Positions 41,363 through 50,148 are shown, numbered from the stretch's first letter. The stretch is 64,000 nucleotides of DNA from Paraburkholderia nodosa DSM 21604 (GCF_000519185.1 NZ_JAFA01000024.1:62001-126000); one strand, 5' to 3'. Numbers and translations: made by a program. Notes: a model not told the origin generated them from the sequence alone.

Positions 41363-42940
41363 ATGAAGCGCACCCTCATAGCAGCGGCAGTTCTTGCGTC
41401 GGCGGTAGGTTCCGCTCACGCAGCTAATTCGGCGTATCTGTTCAACGCCACAGGCGTATCCCAATACGTCGGCATCGAAGGCTTTGTCACGCTGTTCGGC
41501 TGCGTCTCGGTTTCGAGCACCGCCGGCGCCGTCATCAACAACACGCAAACCACGAGCGGCGGCACGCTTCTTCCGCAAGCACAGAGCTACGTGAGCGGCA
41601 AGGTCACGACGACGTTCAACAATACGAACGCAAGCGTGACGGGCACCGGCACGAACTCGTTCTACAAATATTCGAACTCGAGCAATTCGAGCATGTCGTC
41701 CTCGTCGAGCAGTTCGTCGCACACGCATGACGTCAATGCGTCGACCACGAAGGCTTCGTCGAGCAGCTCGACCTTCGGCAAGACGCTCAACGCCAGCGTC
41801 AACGCCGACTATCACGTCGCGACCGACAACGGCAGCACGCACGACCACACGACCGCGAGCACCTATAGCGACACGGGCAGCGCGGCCCTTGGTACGAGCT
41901 ACAACAGCGTAGGCAACAACACGTCCACGAAGTCGCAAAGCGGCAATGGCGCCCTCCAGGCCAACGCATCGTGGTCGCACAGCGGCAACTCGCATAACGG
42001 CTCGGCCGGCATCAACCTCAGCGGCTCGGAAAGCACGTCGCACACGAAGACCAACGCGCATAACGACAGCGACACGACGAACGTCGGCGCAGCCTGGGCC
42101 GTGAACAACAACAAGAACACGAGCAACAGCTCGACCACGGCCAATACGGCTCATGCCGACGGCACGGCCAGCGCCGCGCTTTCGGCGAGCGTGAACGGCA
42201 CGAGCTCGAAGACGAAGAATTCTTCGGACACGTACGCGCACACGTACAGCACGTCGAGCACGAGCGCGGATTCGCATGAGCATTCGTCGTCGAAGAGCTC
42301 GAGCTCGAACAGCGGCTGGGGCTATAACGTCAGCGACACGCTCAACACGGTCGACGAGCACACCACGGGCTCGATCACGCAGCACTACAACACGCAGGCA
42401 GCGGGCACGCTCGACGCCAATACCGGCAGCGACGCGGCAACCGGCGTGACAGGCAACCTCGGCGTGAACATCGCGGAAGGCATCAACAACGCACAAAGCA
42501 ACGATGTCGCGCTCGCTTCTGTCGACATGGGCAACGTGTTCGGCAACGCGCAGATCTTCAACACGCAAGCCTCCAGCGGCAAGGCCACCGTGAAGAACTT
42601 CAACCTGAACGCGTCGGTCGGCGACGGCTCGCTCGCAAGCGTTTCGGGCAACGTCGGCGTGAACGTCGCATCGGGCATCGGCAACGCACAGAACAACAGC
42701 CTCGCCGGCTCCGTGACGACGGCAACCCCGGGTGCTTACTCGACGGTTGCGATGGTCGCGACGGATAACAACTCGCAAAACGCCGCCATGACGGCAACTG
42801 GCCAGTTCCAGGGTACGGCCAGCCTCGGCGCCAATACGCTCACCGGCGCGCAAGGCAACATCGGCGTGAACATTGCCGGCGGCATCGGCAACCTGCAGCA
42901 CAACGGCATGGCAATCGCCGCGATGAACAACGGCCACTAA
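41363..42940 (+). CDS. FapC-like major amyloid fibre subunit candidate
   Basis: A 525-residue exported protein with a signal peptide (about 1-20, cleavage AHA). Residues about 100-345 are an extremely Ser/Thr/Asn/His-rich low-complexity region with runs of Ser. The C-terminal part has three repeats: TGNLGVNIAEGINNAQSN (about 363-380), SGNVGVNVASGIGNAQNN (428-445) and QGNIGVNIAGGIGNLQHN (497-514), spaced 66 to 69 residues. These match the FapC amyloid-core repeat style. The single Cys is at 47, and there is no C-terminal CxxC as in Pseudomonas FapC. CGGAG precedes the ATG. It is the best candidate for the main fibre. Confidence 0.85.
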   Translation: MKRTLIAAAVLASAVGSAHAANSAYLFNATGVSQYVGIEGFVTLFGCVSVSSTAGAVINNTQTTSGGTLLPQAQSYVSGKVTTTFNNTNASVTGTGTNSFYKYSNSSNSSMSSSSSSSSHTHDVNASTTKASSSSSTFGKTLNASVNADYHVATDNGSTHDHTTASTYSDTGSAALGTSYNSVGNNTSTKSQSGNGALQANASWSHSGNSHNGSAGINLSGSESTSHTKTNAHNDSDTTNVGAAWAVNNNKNTSNSSTTANTAHADGTASAALSASVNGTSSKTKNSSDTYAHTYSTSSTSADSHEHSSSKSSSSNSGWGYNVSDTLNTVDEHTTGSITQHYNTQAAGTLDANTGSDAATGVTGNLGVNIAEGINNAQSNDVALASVDMGNVFGNAQIFNTQASSGKATVKNFNLNASVGDGSLASVSGNVGVNVASGIGNAQNNSLAGSVTTATPGAYSTVAMVATDNNSQNAAMTATGQFQGTASLGANTLTGAQGNIGVNIAGGIGNLQHNGMAIAAMNNGH

Positions 42941-43000
42941 GCACGGCTGGCAGCACCGCAGGAACTGGGCTCGCCCCAGGCAGAAAGCGCAGCAAGCAAT

Positions 43001-43032
43001 GCGCGCCGGCTGTCCCACCACAGCCGGCGCGC
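43001..43032 (+). other. GC-rich hairpin inside the amyloid operon
   Basis: A perfect 13-bp stem (43001-43013 with 43020-43032) around CCCACC, 60 bp after the major subunit stop and 23 bp before the protease start, without a T run. It may protect the 3' end of the subunit mRNA or lower expression of the downstream genes. Confidence 0.75.
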
Positions 43033-43055
43033 AAACCAGAAGGTAGGAGACCACC

Positions 43056-43778
43056 ATGTCCGGGCCCGTTTCGACCCCGGCGTCAAGGATGTTTGTCGTC
43101 GCGCTGACACTCTCGGCCAGCGCGGCCCTTGTGCCTGTGCATGCGCAGCAGTCGACGCTCGACGCGACCCACCTCATCGGCGTGCCGGTGAAGCTTCCGG
43201 TCCACTCGATGCGGGACCTTCGCTATCGCAGCATCGTCAGCCAGCAGTATGACTACAGCTGCGGCGCCGCCGCACTCGCCACACTGCTCAAGTACGGCTA
43301 CGGCATCGACATCCCCGAACCTGAGCTGATCCGCCAGATGATGGTGTTCTCCACGCCCGAGGTGGTCGTCAAGAACGGCTTCTCCATGCTCGACATGAAG
43401 AAGTTCGTCGAGACGATCGGCTTGCGCGGCCGCGGTTTTCGCGTCAACACCGACGCGCTCTACCACCTGCAGATTCCCGTGCTGGTGCTCATGAACATCG
43501 ATGGCTATGAGCACTTCGTGATCGTCAAGCACGCCGAGAACGGCCGCATCTTCATTGCGGACCCCGCGCTCGGCAACCGTATCGTCGCCGAAGACGACTT
43601 CGCCAAAACATGGAACGGCCTCGTCTTCGCGGTGCTCGGCAAACCGTTCCTGGAGGACTCTCCGCTGTTGCAGAACAACGAGTCGCTCGCGCTCAAGCTG
43701 CGTGAAAACGCCCTGCTCAATGGCACTGCGGCGACTCCCTTCTTCGAATACGGCCTCGATAAGGCCGTGATGTTCTGA
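43056..43778 (+). CDS. FapD-like periplasmic C39-family cysteine protease
   Basis: A 240-residue exported peptidase C39 domain without an ABC transporter. Signal peptide about 1-30 (cleavage VHA). The catalytic set is visible: Gln in VSQQYDYSCGAAALATLL (Q64), Cys69, His153 in GYEHFVIV and Asp169 in ADPALGNR. In Pseudomonas FapD is the C39 protease essential for Fap fibre export. Its likely substrates here are the cluster proteins with LxxxxxLSxxxGG-like sites. It follows the GC hairpin and ends 13 bp before the next gene. Confidence 0.9.
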   Translation: MSGPVSTPASRMFVVALTLSASAALVPVHAQQSTLDATHLIGVPVKLPVHSMRDLRYRSIVSQQYDYSCGAAALATLLKYGYGIDIPEPELIRQMMVFSTPEVVVKNGFSMLDMKKFVETIGLRGRGFRVNTDALYHLQIPVLVLMNIDGYEHFVIVKHAENGRIFIADPALGNRIVAEDDFAKTWNGLVFAVLGKPFLEDSPLLQNNESLALKLRENALLNGTAATPFFEYGLDKAVMF

Positions 43779-43791
43779 AGTCCCAAGAATC

Positions 43792-44637
43792 ATGAAACGC
43801 AACCTCTCACAGTGTGGCATCGCGGCAGCCGTCTCCGCGCTCGCCTGCGCTTTTTCGAGCGGTGCGCTAGCGGCCGAAGGCATCGGCTTGCCGCAACCGA
43901 TGCCGGCGTTTCTCTCGAACGCCGACGCGCAGGCGCAAGGCATCCGCTGCGAAGCCGTCGGCGACGACGTGCTCGCGCATCAGACCGGCAAGTATGCCGG
44001 CAGCGACATGATTTCCGGGTTCGTTCTGAACCTGCTTTCTCAATGGCAATTGCCAAACGGCGCGACCGCAGTCGCGCAAGGCGCACTCTCGGTCGCCCAG
44101 AATGCGGCCAACCAGGTGAGCGCGCAGGTGAAGACGTATGCAACCGTGATCGACCCGACGCAGGGCGGCACCACGGGCGCAAACAGCGGCGCCAACCCGA
44201 ACGCGACGGCCACCGGCGGCCAGAACGTCTCGATCAACGGCGTCTCGCAGATCACCCAGGTGGCCGGCAATGGCAATACGGGCGCCAATGCCGCAACCAT
44301 CTCCTACGACAACAACGCGCCGCAGCTCGCCAATCTGCCAGGCGCCACCAACCAGCCGAGCGCGTCGGCATCGAACGCGGCCGGCAGCATAAGAGCGGGC
44401 ATCTCGTTCGGCAGTAACGGCGTCAACGTGACGCTGCAAACGCCGGCGGGCATCGCCACGCAGAACATCATGCCGGGCAACGCGCAACAGGCCGGCGCGA
44501 TCGCCCAGTTGCTCCAGGTCGCAGGCAATAACCAGCAGGTCGCCAACCAGCTGCAACTGAGTCTGCAAACGCAGCAGATGACGTCGCAAATGATCCGGCA
44601 GACCGGCGTATTACAGGCTCTGCGAAATCTCCACTAA
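43792..44637 (+). CDS. FapE-like secreted accessory protein
   Basis: A 281-residue exported protein with signal peptide (about 1-28, cleavage LAA). The segment GDDVLAHQTGKYAGSDMISGFVLNLLSQWQLPNG (shown as residues about 57-90) has the D-x-L-x-x-x-x-GKY/GG pattern related to the double-glycine motif of the first gene. The rest is Asn/Gln/Ala-rich with SINGVSQITQVAGNGNTGANAATI (about 143-166). Position between protease and pore equals fapE of Pseudomonas. No good Shine-Dalgarno sequence is seen, so translation may depend on the upstream gene. Confidence 0.78.
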   Translation: MKRNLSQCGIAAAVSALACAFSSGALAAEGIGLPQPMPAFLSNADAQAQGIRCEAVGDDVLAHQTGKYAGSDMISGFVLNLLSQWQLPNGATAVAQGALSVAQNAANQVSAQVKTYATVIDPTQGGTTGANSGANPNATATGGQNVSINGVSQITQVAGNGNTGANAATISYDNNAPQLANLPGATNQPSASASNAAGSIRAGISFGSNGVNVTLQTPAGIATQNIMPGNAQQAGAIAQLLQVAGNNQQVANQLQLSLQTQQMTSQMIRQTGVLQALRNLH

Positions 44638-44793
44638 CCGAGGGCTCATAACGAGACGTACCAGCCAAGGAGACCACCACGCGGGCAAGGCCCCGCGCGA
44701 GAAGCAGCACTTTGAATGAGGAGCATCGACGTGCGCGGGCGTGGGACCAGGGGGTTCCGCCGGGCGCCCGCATTCGATCCCGGGGGAAGAACA

Positions 44794-46281
44794 ATGAAGA
44801 TGATGTCCAGGGCGGCCGCGCCACACATGTCGCTGGCCGCCATTCCAGCAGCTGTTTTGCTATTCGCGCTCTCGCAGTCCGCCCACGCGCAGGCGTTACA
44901 AAGTCAGTCGATCGAAGACCGCCTGAATACGCTCATGCGCGTGGTCGACGAGCAGCAGCGGCAAATCCAGTCACTGGAGCGCCAGGTGACGAACCTCGAA
45001 ATGGCGCAACGCGGTCGCGGCATGCCGGGCGCGGGTGCGCCCGACGCCGCGTCGGACGCGACGGTCGCGGAACAGCCGGGCGCAGACGGTCTGCCTGTGC
45101 CCTTGCCCCCGCTCGCCCAGGCGCTGCCGGGCGCGACGGCGCCGGGTTCGCTCACCGGCACGGCCACGGGCGTGCCGGTGAACCCGCCTTCGCCGGACGC
45201 GGGCGCGACCAATGGCGCGACCGGCACCTCGGCCGCGAGCGGGCCGCAGCAGGGCGCGCCGGTCGGCGTGAACCCCAATGGAAGCCCAACGGTTGGCGAG
45301 ACGCAGAAGAACGCTGAGCCGTCCCGCACGCAAGCCGAAGAAGCGGTCGTGCAGCGCGAGCACGCGCCGCTCTTCGACCACAAGCTGACGTTGGACTGGG
45401 GCATCAGCGACAGTTACTACGATCGCCGCCAGCTGCAGCTTTCGGGCTTTCTTGCCCTCGACGCGATCTTCCTCGGCAACATCAATCTGGGGCAGACCAA
45501 GTCGCACACGATCACCGCCGACCTGGACACGCGCTACGGCCTCACCGACCGCATGAGCATCGATGTGGACGTGCCTTACGTCTACCGGCACAGCACCTTC
45601 ATCGTGGGTGGCGCGGGCGGCTCGGCCAGCACGCTCACGGATGCATCGGTCAATTCGAACGCGATCGGTGACGTGAACTTCGGGATCTACTACCAGTTCC
45701 TGAAGGAAACCAACAACATTCCCGACGTGGTCGGCAGCCTGCGCGTGAAGACCGCCACCGGCACCTCGCCGTTCGGCATCAAGGTTCAGCAGATCACGCC
45801 CGACAACACCAATCTCGTCGCCCCCAGCAAGCTGCCCACGGGCACGGGCTTCTGGAACGTGACGGCCGGCCTCTCAGTGCTGAAGACCTACGACCCCGTG
45901 GTGCTGTTCGGCAGCTTGTCGTACACGTACAACATCTCGCGCTCGTTCTCCGACATCTCTTCGGTGATCGGGCAAACCGAGCCTGCCGAAGTGAAGCTCG
46001 GCGACATCATCCAGTTCGGCGGCGGTGTCGCGCTCGCCTTCTCGGACAAGGACTCGGCGAGCATCTCGTACACCATGGCCATCGAGCCGCAGTCGAAGAC
46101 CAAGTCGCCGGGCGGCACCTGGACCGGCGTGCCGGGCAGCGAGACGACCGCCTCGGTGCTCAACTTCGGCCTGAATCACGTGGTCAACAAGCACCTGACG
46201 ATCAACGGCGCGGTGTCCGTCGGGCTCACGCCCGATGCACCGAACTTCGTCGTCGGCGTGCGTTTCCCTTACACCTTCTGA
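44794..46281 (+). CDS. FapF-like outer-membrane secretion pore
   Basis: A 495-residue outer-membrane protein. Signal peptide about 1-32 (cleavage AHA). A predicted coiled coil, about 38-72 (IEDRLNTLMRVVDEQQRQIQSLERQV), is followed by a Gly/Pro/Ala-rich linker (about 73-200) and a beta-barrel domain from about 205 to the end, with alternating aromatic strands and a C-terminal Phe (VVGVRFPYTF). This coiled coil, linker and barrel layout is that of FapF, the trimeric exporter of Fap subunits. GGGGAAG precedes ATG 44794; an in-frame ATG at 44716 would add a non-signal 26-residue end. Regulator 2 follows after four bases. Confidence 0.87.
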   Translation: MKMMSRAAAPHMSLAAIPAAVLLFALSQSAHAQALQSQSIEDRLNTLMRVVDEQQRQIQSLERQVTNLEMAQRGRGMPGAGAPDAASDATVAEQPGADGLPVPLPPLAQALPGATAPGSLTGTATGVPVNPPSPDAGATNGATGTSAASGPQQGAPVGVNPNGSPTVGETQKNAEPSRTQAEEAVVQREHAPLFDHKLTLDWGISDSYYDRRQLQLSGFLALDAIFLGNINLGQTKSHTITADLDTRYGLTDRMSIDVDVPYVYRHSTFIVGGAGGSASTLTDASVNSNAIGDVNFGIYYQFLKETNNIPDVVGSLRVKTATGTSPFGIKVQQITPDNTNLVAPSKLPTGTGFWNVTAGLSVLKTYDPVVLFGSLSYTYNISRSFSDISSVIGQTEPAEVKLGDIIQFGGGVALAFSDKDSASISYTMAIEPQSKTKSPGGTWTGVPGSETTASVLNFGLNHVVNKHLTINGAVSVGLTPDAPNFVVGVRFPYTF

Positions 46282-46285
46282 TGAC

Positions 46286-47827
46286 ATGAGGCCGATCGTG
46301 CGCGAATCCTCACATCTGGGCGCCACTGTGACACCGCTCGCCGGAGCCGGTCAGCGTCTCGCCGTGACCGGGCCGCCGCTTGCCGGCGATGTCCCCGACG
46401 CCGGCCGCGCGCGCGATGCGAAGCCCGAGGCGGGGCTCGAGCGCACCTTGCTGTATGTCGCGCGCACGCCCGACCCGCTGCTCTGCGCTTACCTCAAGAG
46501 CCGCGGCTGGGAAATCGCGACCGCGCGCACGGTGCACGAGGCCTCGCGCCTCGTGAAGCCGGAGGCGGCCTACGCCGGCATCGTCGATCTCACGGGTTTC
46601 GCGCCGCGCGAGTTCGCGGGCCTCGAGACGATCCTGCGGCTGCAGCAGGTGGGATGGATCGCGCTCACCGACGATTCGCGCCTCACCGACGCCGAAGTGC
46701 GGCGCCTGATCCGTCACTACTGCTTCGACTACGTGCATGTCCCGGTCGCGCATGCGACGCTCGACTACCTCGTGGGCCATGCGTTCGGCATGGTGTCGCT
46801 GTGCGATCTCGACGCGCCGGGCGCCGCCGCCGCGAGCCAGGACGAAGACGAGATGGTCGGCACCTGCGAAGCGATGCAGCAGCTCTTTCGCACGATCCGC
46901 AAGGTGGCCAACACCGACGCCACCGTGTTCATCTCGGGCGAATCGGGCACCGGCAAGGAACTCACGGCGCTCGCGATCCACGAGCGCTCTGCGCGGCGCA
47001 AGGCGACCTTCGTGCCGATCAACTGCGGCGCGATCCCGCATCATCTTCTGCAATCCGAACTGTTCGGCTATGAGCGCGGCGCGTTCACCGGCGCGAACCA
47101 GCGCAAGATCGGGCGCGTCGAATCGGCCAACGGCGGCACGCTCTTTCTCGACGAAATCGGCGACCTGCCGCTGGAAAGCCAGGCAAGCCTGCTGCGCTTT
47201 TTGCAGGAAGGCAAGATCGAACGCCTGGGCGGCCACGAGCAGATTCCCGTGGACCTGCGCATCATCTCGGCCACGCACGTCGATCTCGAGGCGGCGATGC
47301 GCGACGGACGCTTTCGCGCCGACCTCTTTCACCGCCTGTGCGTGCTGCGCGTGGACGAGCCGCCGCTGCGCGCGCGCGGCAAGGACATCGAAATTCTCGC
47401 GCACCACGTGCTGCACAAGTTCAAGCAGGACAGCGCGCGCCGCATCCGCGGCTTCACGCCCGACGCCATCGAGGCCCTGTACAACTACAACTGGCCTGGC
47501 AACGTGCGCGAACTCATCAACCGCGTGCGCCGCGCGATCGTGATGGCCGAAAGCAAGCTGATCTCGGCGGAGGATCTCGATCTCGCGCACTTCACCGCGC
47601 AGCAGACGGTCACGCTCGCGCAGGCGCGCGAGGCCGCGGAGCGGCGCGCGATCGAGGCGGCGCTGCTGCGGCACCGGCACCGGCTCACGGAAGCCGCTGC
47701 CGATCTCGGCATCTCGCGCGTGACGCTCTACCGGCTGATGGGCGCGCACGGCCTGCGCGACGAAAAAACGTTCTTCGGCGGCGAAGCGGAGAACCAGCCG
47801 GAATTGCCGCCCGACGGGCAGGACTGA
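46286..47827 (+). CDS. Sigma-54-dependent VpsR-type activator, last gene of amyloid operon (regulator 2)
   Basis: A 513-residue enhancer-binding protein paralogous to regulator 1. An N-terminal extension (about 1-50) precedes the atypical receiver domain (about 52-175, Asp101 in GIVDLTGF). The AAA+ domain has Walker A GESGTGKE (about 218-225), GAFTGA (about 265-270) and Walker B. A Fis-type helix-turn-helix is near 455-485 (TEAAADLGISRVTLYRLM). It lies four bases after the pore gene, so it is likely made from the same sigma-54 transcript and could give positive feedback. A perfect GC hairpin follows. Confidence 0.93.
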   Translation: MRPIVRESSHLGATVTPLAGAGQRLAVTGPPLAGDVPDAGRARDAKPEAGLERTLLYVARTPDPLLCAYLKSRGWEIATARTVHEASRLVKPEAAYAGIVDLTGFAPREFAGLETILRLQQVGWIALTDDSRLTDAEVRRLIRHYCFDYVHVPVAHATLDYLVGHAFGMVSLCDLDAPGAAAASQDEDEMVGTCEAMQQLFRTIRKVANTDATVFISGESGTGKELTALAIHERSARRKATFVPINCGAIPHHLLQSELFGYERGAFTGANQRKIGRVESANGGTLFLDEIGDLPLESQASLLRFLQEGKIERLGGHEQIPVDLRIISATHVDLEAAMRDGRFRADLFHRLCVLRVDEPPLRARGKDIEILAHHVLHKFKQDSARRIRGFTPDAIEALYNYNWPGNVRELINRVRRAIVMAESKLISAEDLDLAHFTAQQTVTLAQAREAAERRAIEAALLRHRHRLTEAAADLGISRVTLYRLMGAHGLRDEKTFFGGEAENQPELPPDGQD

Positions 47828-47849
47828 AACACCCGATGCCGCAGAGGAA

Positions 47850-47872
47850 GCGCGCCGGGGCGCCCGGCGCGC
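47850..47872. terminator. GC-rich hairpin at the end of the amyloid operon
   Basis: Perfect 10-bp stem GCGCGCCGGG / CCCGGCGCGC (47850-47859 and 47863-47872) with a 3-nt loop, 22 bp after the regulator 2 stop. No T run follows, so it may be a processing barrier instead of an intrinsic terminator. Confidence 0.5.
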
Positions 47873-47877
47873 TCAGG

Positions 47878-47883
47878 TAGAAT
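47878..47883 (+). promoter_or_regulatory. -10-like box of folA
   Basis: TAGAAT at 47878-47883, 41 bp before the folA ATG. The expected -35 position falls in the GC hairpin, so only the -10 is recognisable. Confidence 0.4.
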
Positions 47884-47923
47884 CGCTGCGAACAGCTTAC
47901 AACCTCGCACCTCTACCCTTTCG

Positions 47924-48421
47924 ATGACGACGCTCACCCTCATCGTCGCCCGCGCCCGCAACGGCGTGATCGGCCGCGACAACGCGCTGCCCTGGCGGCT
48001 CCCCGAAGACCTCGCGTTCTTCAAGCGCACCACCATGGGCGCGCCCATCATCATGGGCCGCAAAACCCACGAATCGATCGGCCGCGCCTTGCCGGGCCGC
48101 CGCAACATCGTCGTGACGCGCGACGCGGGCAAGCGCTTTCCCGGCTGCGACACCGCCACGAGCCTCGACGAGGCGCTCGCGCTCGCGGCGCAGGACCAGG
48201 CGCCCACGGCGTTCCTGATCGGCGGCGCGCAGCTCTACGGCGAAGGGCTCGGGCTTGCGCATGAGCTCGTGGTGACGGAAATCTCAGCGGACTTCGAGGG
48301 CGACGCCACCTTCCCCGCGCCCGACCCCGACGTGTGGCAAGAAACGTCGCGCGAGACGCTGCATGCGAATGCGCCGAACGACTTCGATTTCGCCTTCGTG
48401 CGGTACGTGCGGCGGGATTGA
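47924..48421 (+). CDS. folA: Dihydrofolate reductase FolA
   Basis: Reduces dihydrofolate to tetrahydrofolate, replenishing the cofactor used by ThyA. The 165-residue protein shows GVIGRDNALPWRLPEDLAFFKRTTMG (about 14-39, with the active Asp/Glu at about 28), IIMGRKTHESIGRALPGRRNIVVTR and FLIGGAQLYG. It starts just after the amyloid cluster and is separated from thyA by it. A strong terminator follows. Confidence 0.96.
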   Translation: MTTLTLIVARARNGVIGRDNALPWRLPEDLAFFKRTTMGAPIIMGRKTHESIGRALPGRRNIVVTRDAGKRFPGCDTATSLDEALALAAQDQAPTAFLIGGAQLYGEGLGLAHELVVTEISADFEGDATFPAPDPDVWQETSRETLHANAPNDFDFAFVRYVRRD

Positions 48422-48477
48422 CCGACCGGGCGCTGCCCAACCCGGTGCCCCAGGCGGCACGCGGCGCGGGCCCCAAA

Positions 48478-48509
48478 GCAAAACGGCACGCCAGGGCGTG
48501 CCGTTTTTT
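48478..48509. terminator. Terminator between folA and pmbA
   Basis: AAAACGGCACGCC / GGCGTGCCGTTTT with a minimal loop, followed by T on the plus strand and by T on the minus strand; shared by convergent folA and pmbA. Confidence 0.92.
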
Positions 48510-48533
48510 ATCGAGCCAGCGCAGAAGGCGCGC

Positions 48534-49904
48534 TTACTGTCCCGCCACCGTCATCCGCTCGATCAGCACCGAGCCGGTCTGACGCGTGCCACGCGCGAGC
48601 GTATCCGCGCCCACGGCGACGATGTGGTGGAACATCTCCTGCAGCGTGGACGCCACCGTGATTTCCTCGACCGGGTACTGGATCTTGCCGTTCTCCACCC
48701 AGAAGCCCGACGCGCCGCGCGAATAGTCGCCCGTCACGAAGTTGACGCCCTGCCCCATCAGTTCGGTCAGCAACAGGCCCGTGCCGAGCTTTTTCAGCAT
48801 TTCCTCGAAGTCGTCCTCAGGCTTCGTAAGCGAGCTCTGGAACTGCAGGTTGTGCGAGCCGCCGGCATTGCCTGTGGTCTGCATGCCGAGCTTGCGCGCC
48901 GAATACGACGACAGGAAATAGCCCTGCACGATGCCGTCCTTCACGACCTCGCGGCGCTGTGTGCGCACGCCCTCTTCGTCGAACGGCGCGCTGCCGGCCG
49001 CGCGCGGCACATGCGGGTCCTCGACGACCTGGATGTGCGGCGCGAACACCGGCTTGCCGAGGCTGTCGACGAGGAACGACGTCTTGCGATACAGCGCGCC
49101 GCCGCTCACGGCCTGCACGAACGCGCCGAGCAGGCCCGCGGCGAGCGGCGCCTCGAATAGCACCGGCACCTTGCGCGTGTCGAGGCTGCGCGCGTTCAGG
49201 CGCGAAAGCGCACGTTCGGCGGCATAGCGCCCGACGGCTTCGGGGGAGGCCAGTTCGGCCGCGCTGCGCCGCGAGGTGTACCAGTCGTCGCGCTGCATGT
49301 TGCGGCCGACGCCCGCGATAGGCGCGCACGAAACGTAGTGGCGCGAGTACGGATAGCCGTGCATGAAGCCGCCCGAGGTGGCGAGCACGAACTGCGAATG
49401 CTGTGCCGACACGCTCGCGCCTTCGGAGTTCTTCACGCGCGGGTCGACCGCGAACGCGGCGTCTTCGGCGCGGCGCGCGATTTCCACGGCCTCGTCGGCG
49501 GAGAGATTCCACGGGTGGTAGAGGTCGAGGTCGCGCGGCGCGGTTTCGAGCAGATCGCGCTCGGCAAGGCCCGCGCAGTCGTCGTCGGCGGTGAAGCGCG
49601 CGATGTTGTACGCGGCCGCCACCGTGTCCTTGAGCGCTTGCGGCGAGAAGTCAGAGGTGCTCGCATTGCCGCGCTTGTTGCCGATATAGACGGTCACGCC
49701 GACCATCTTGTCGCGGTTGTGCTCGATCGTCTCGACCTCGCCGCGCCGCACCGAGACGGACAAGCCGTCGCCTTCGGAGATCTCGGTCGCGGCGTCGCTC
49801 GCGCCGAGCGCGTTGGCGTGCCGCAGGATGTCTGAGGCGATCTCCCTCAGCTCGTCCTGGGTGTGCGGGAAAAAGCGTTGCCGGGCTTCGATGTCTGCTG
49901 CCAT
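48534..49904 (-). CDS. pmbA: Metalloprotease PmbA (TldE)
   Basis: A 456-residue PmbA/TldE-type protein. With TldD it forms a metalloprotease that degrades unfolded peptides and matures microcin B17 in E. coli. Family features are VSVRRGEVETIEHNRDKMVGVTVY near 50-73, RRSAAEL near 217 and the C-terminal NFVTGDYSRGASGFWVENGKIQYPVEEITVA (about 390-420). TldD itself is not in this window. It is divergent from darP. Confidence 0.95.
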   Translation of the reverse strand: MAADIEARQRFFPHTQDELREIASDILRHANALGASDAATEISEGDGLSVSVRRGEVETIEHNRDKMVGVTVYIGNKRGNASTSDFSPQALKDTVAAAYNIARFTADDDCAGLAERDLLETAPRDLDLYHPWNLSADEAVEIARRAEDAAFAVDPRVKNSEGASVSAQHSQFVLATSGGFMHGYPYSRHYVSCAPIAGVGRNMQRDDWYTSRRSAAELASPEAVGRYAAERALSRLNARSLDTRKVPVLFEAPLAAGLLGAFVQAVSGGALYRKTSFLVDSLGKPVFAPHIQVVEDPHVPRAAGSAPFDEEGVRTQRREVVKDGIVQGYFLSSYSARKLGMQTTGNAGGSHNLQFQSSLTKPEDDFEEMLKKLGTGLLLTELMGQGVNFVTGDYSRGASGFWVENGKIQYPVEEITVASTLQEMFHHIVAVGADTLARGTRQTGSVLIERMTVAGQ

Positions 49905-50148
49905 TGTCGTTACGGTCCGGTTCTGGGCCGGTGCGGCCCGCTGGTGTCGTGTTTCGCTGGTATCGATTCAGGTGCTTCGGAACGCGCGGCGTTCGCAAAG
50001 CGCATCCCGCGATCATAGCAAGGTATGTGAACACGCATCACAGGCGCTTTCGTCGCCCGGCGTCCGCACCAACTGCCGCGCCAGCATCGGGCCGCCGTCC
50101 ACCGCCTTCCAGCCCGAGCCGCAAGCGCGCGCACGCTACAATACGCCC

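Noticed and set aside
40727..43177. 816-residue minus-strand frame over the amyloid subunit genes
   Set aside because: Arg/Val-rich antisense shadow of the repeat genes; no domain or start context.
44681..44701. Terminator between the FapE-like and FapF-like genes
   Set aside because: Only a short CGCGGG/CCCGCG stem without T run; not convincing.
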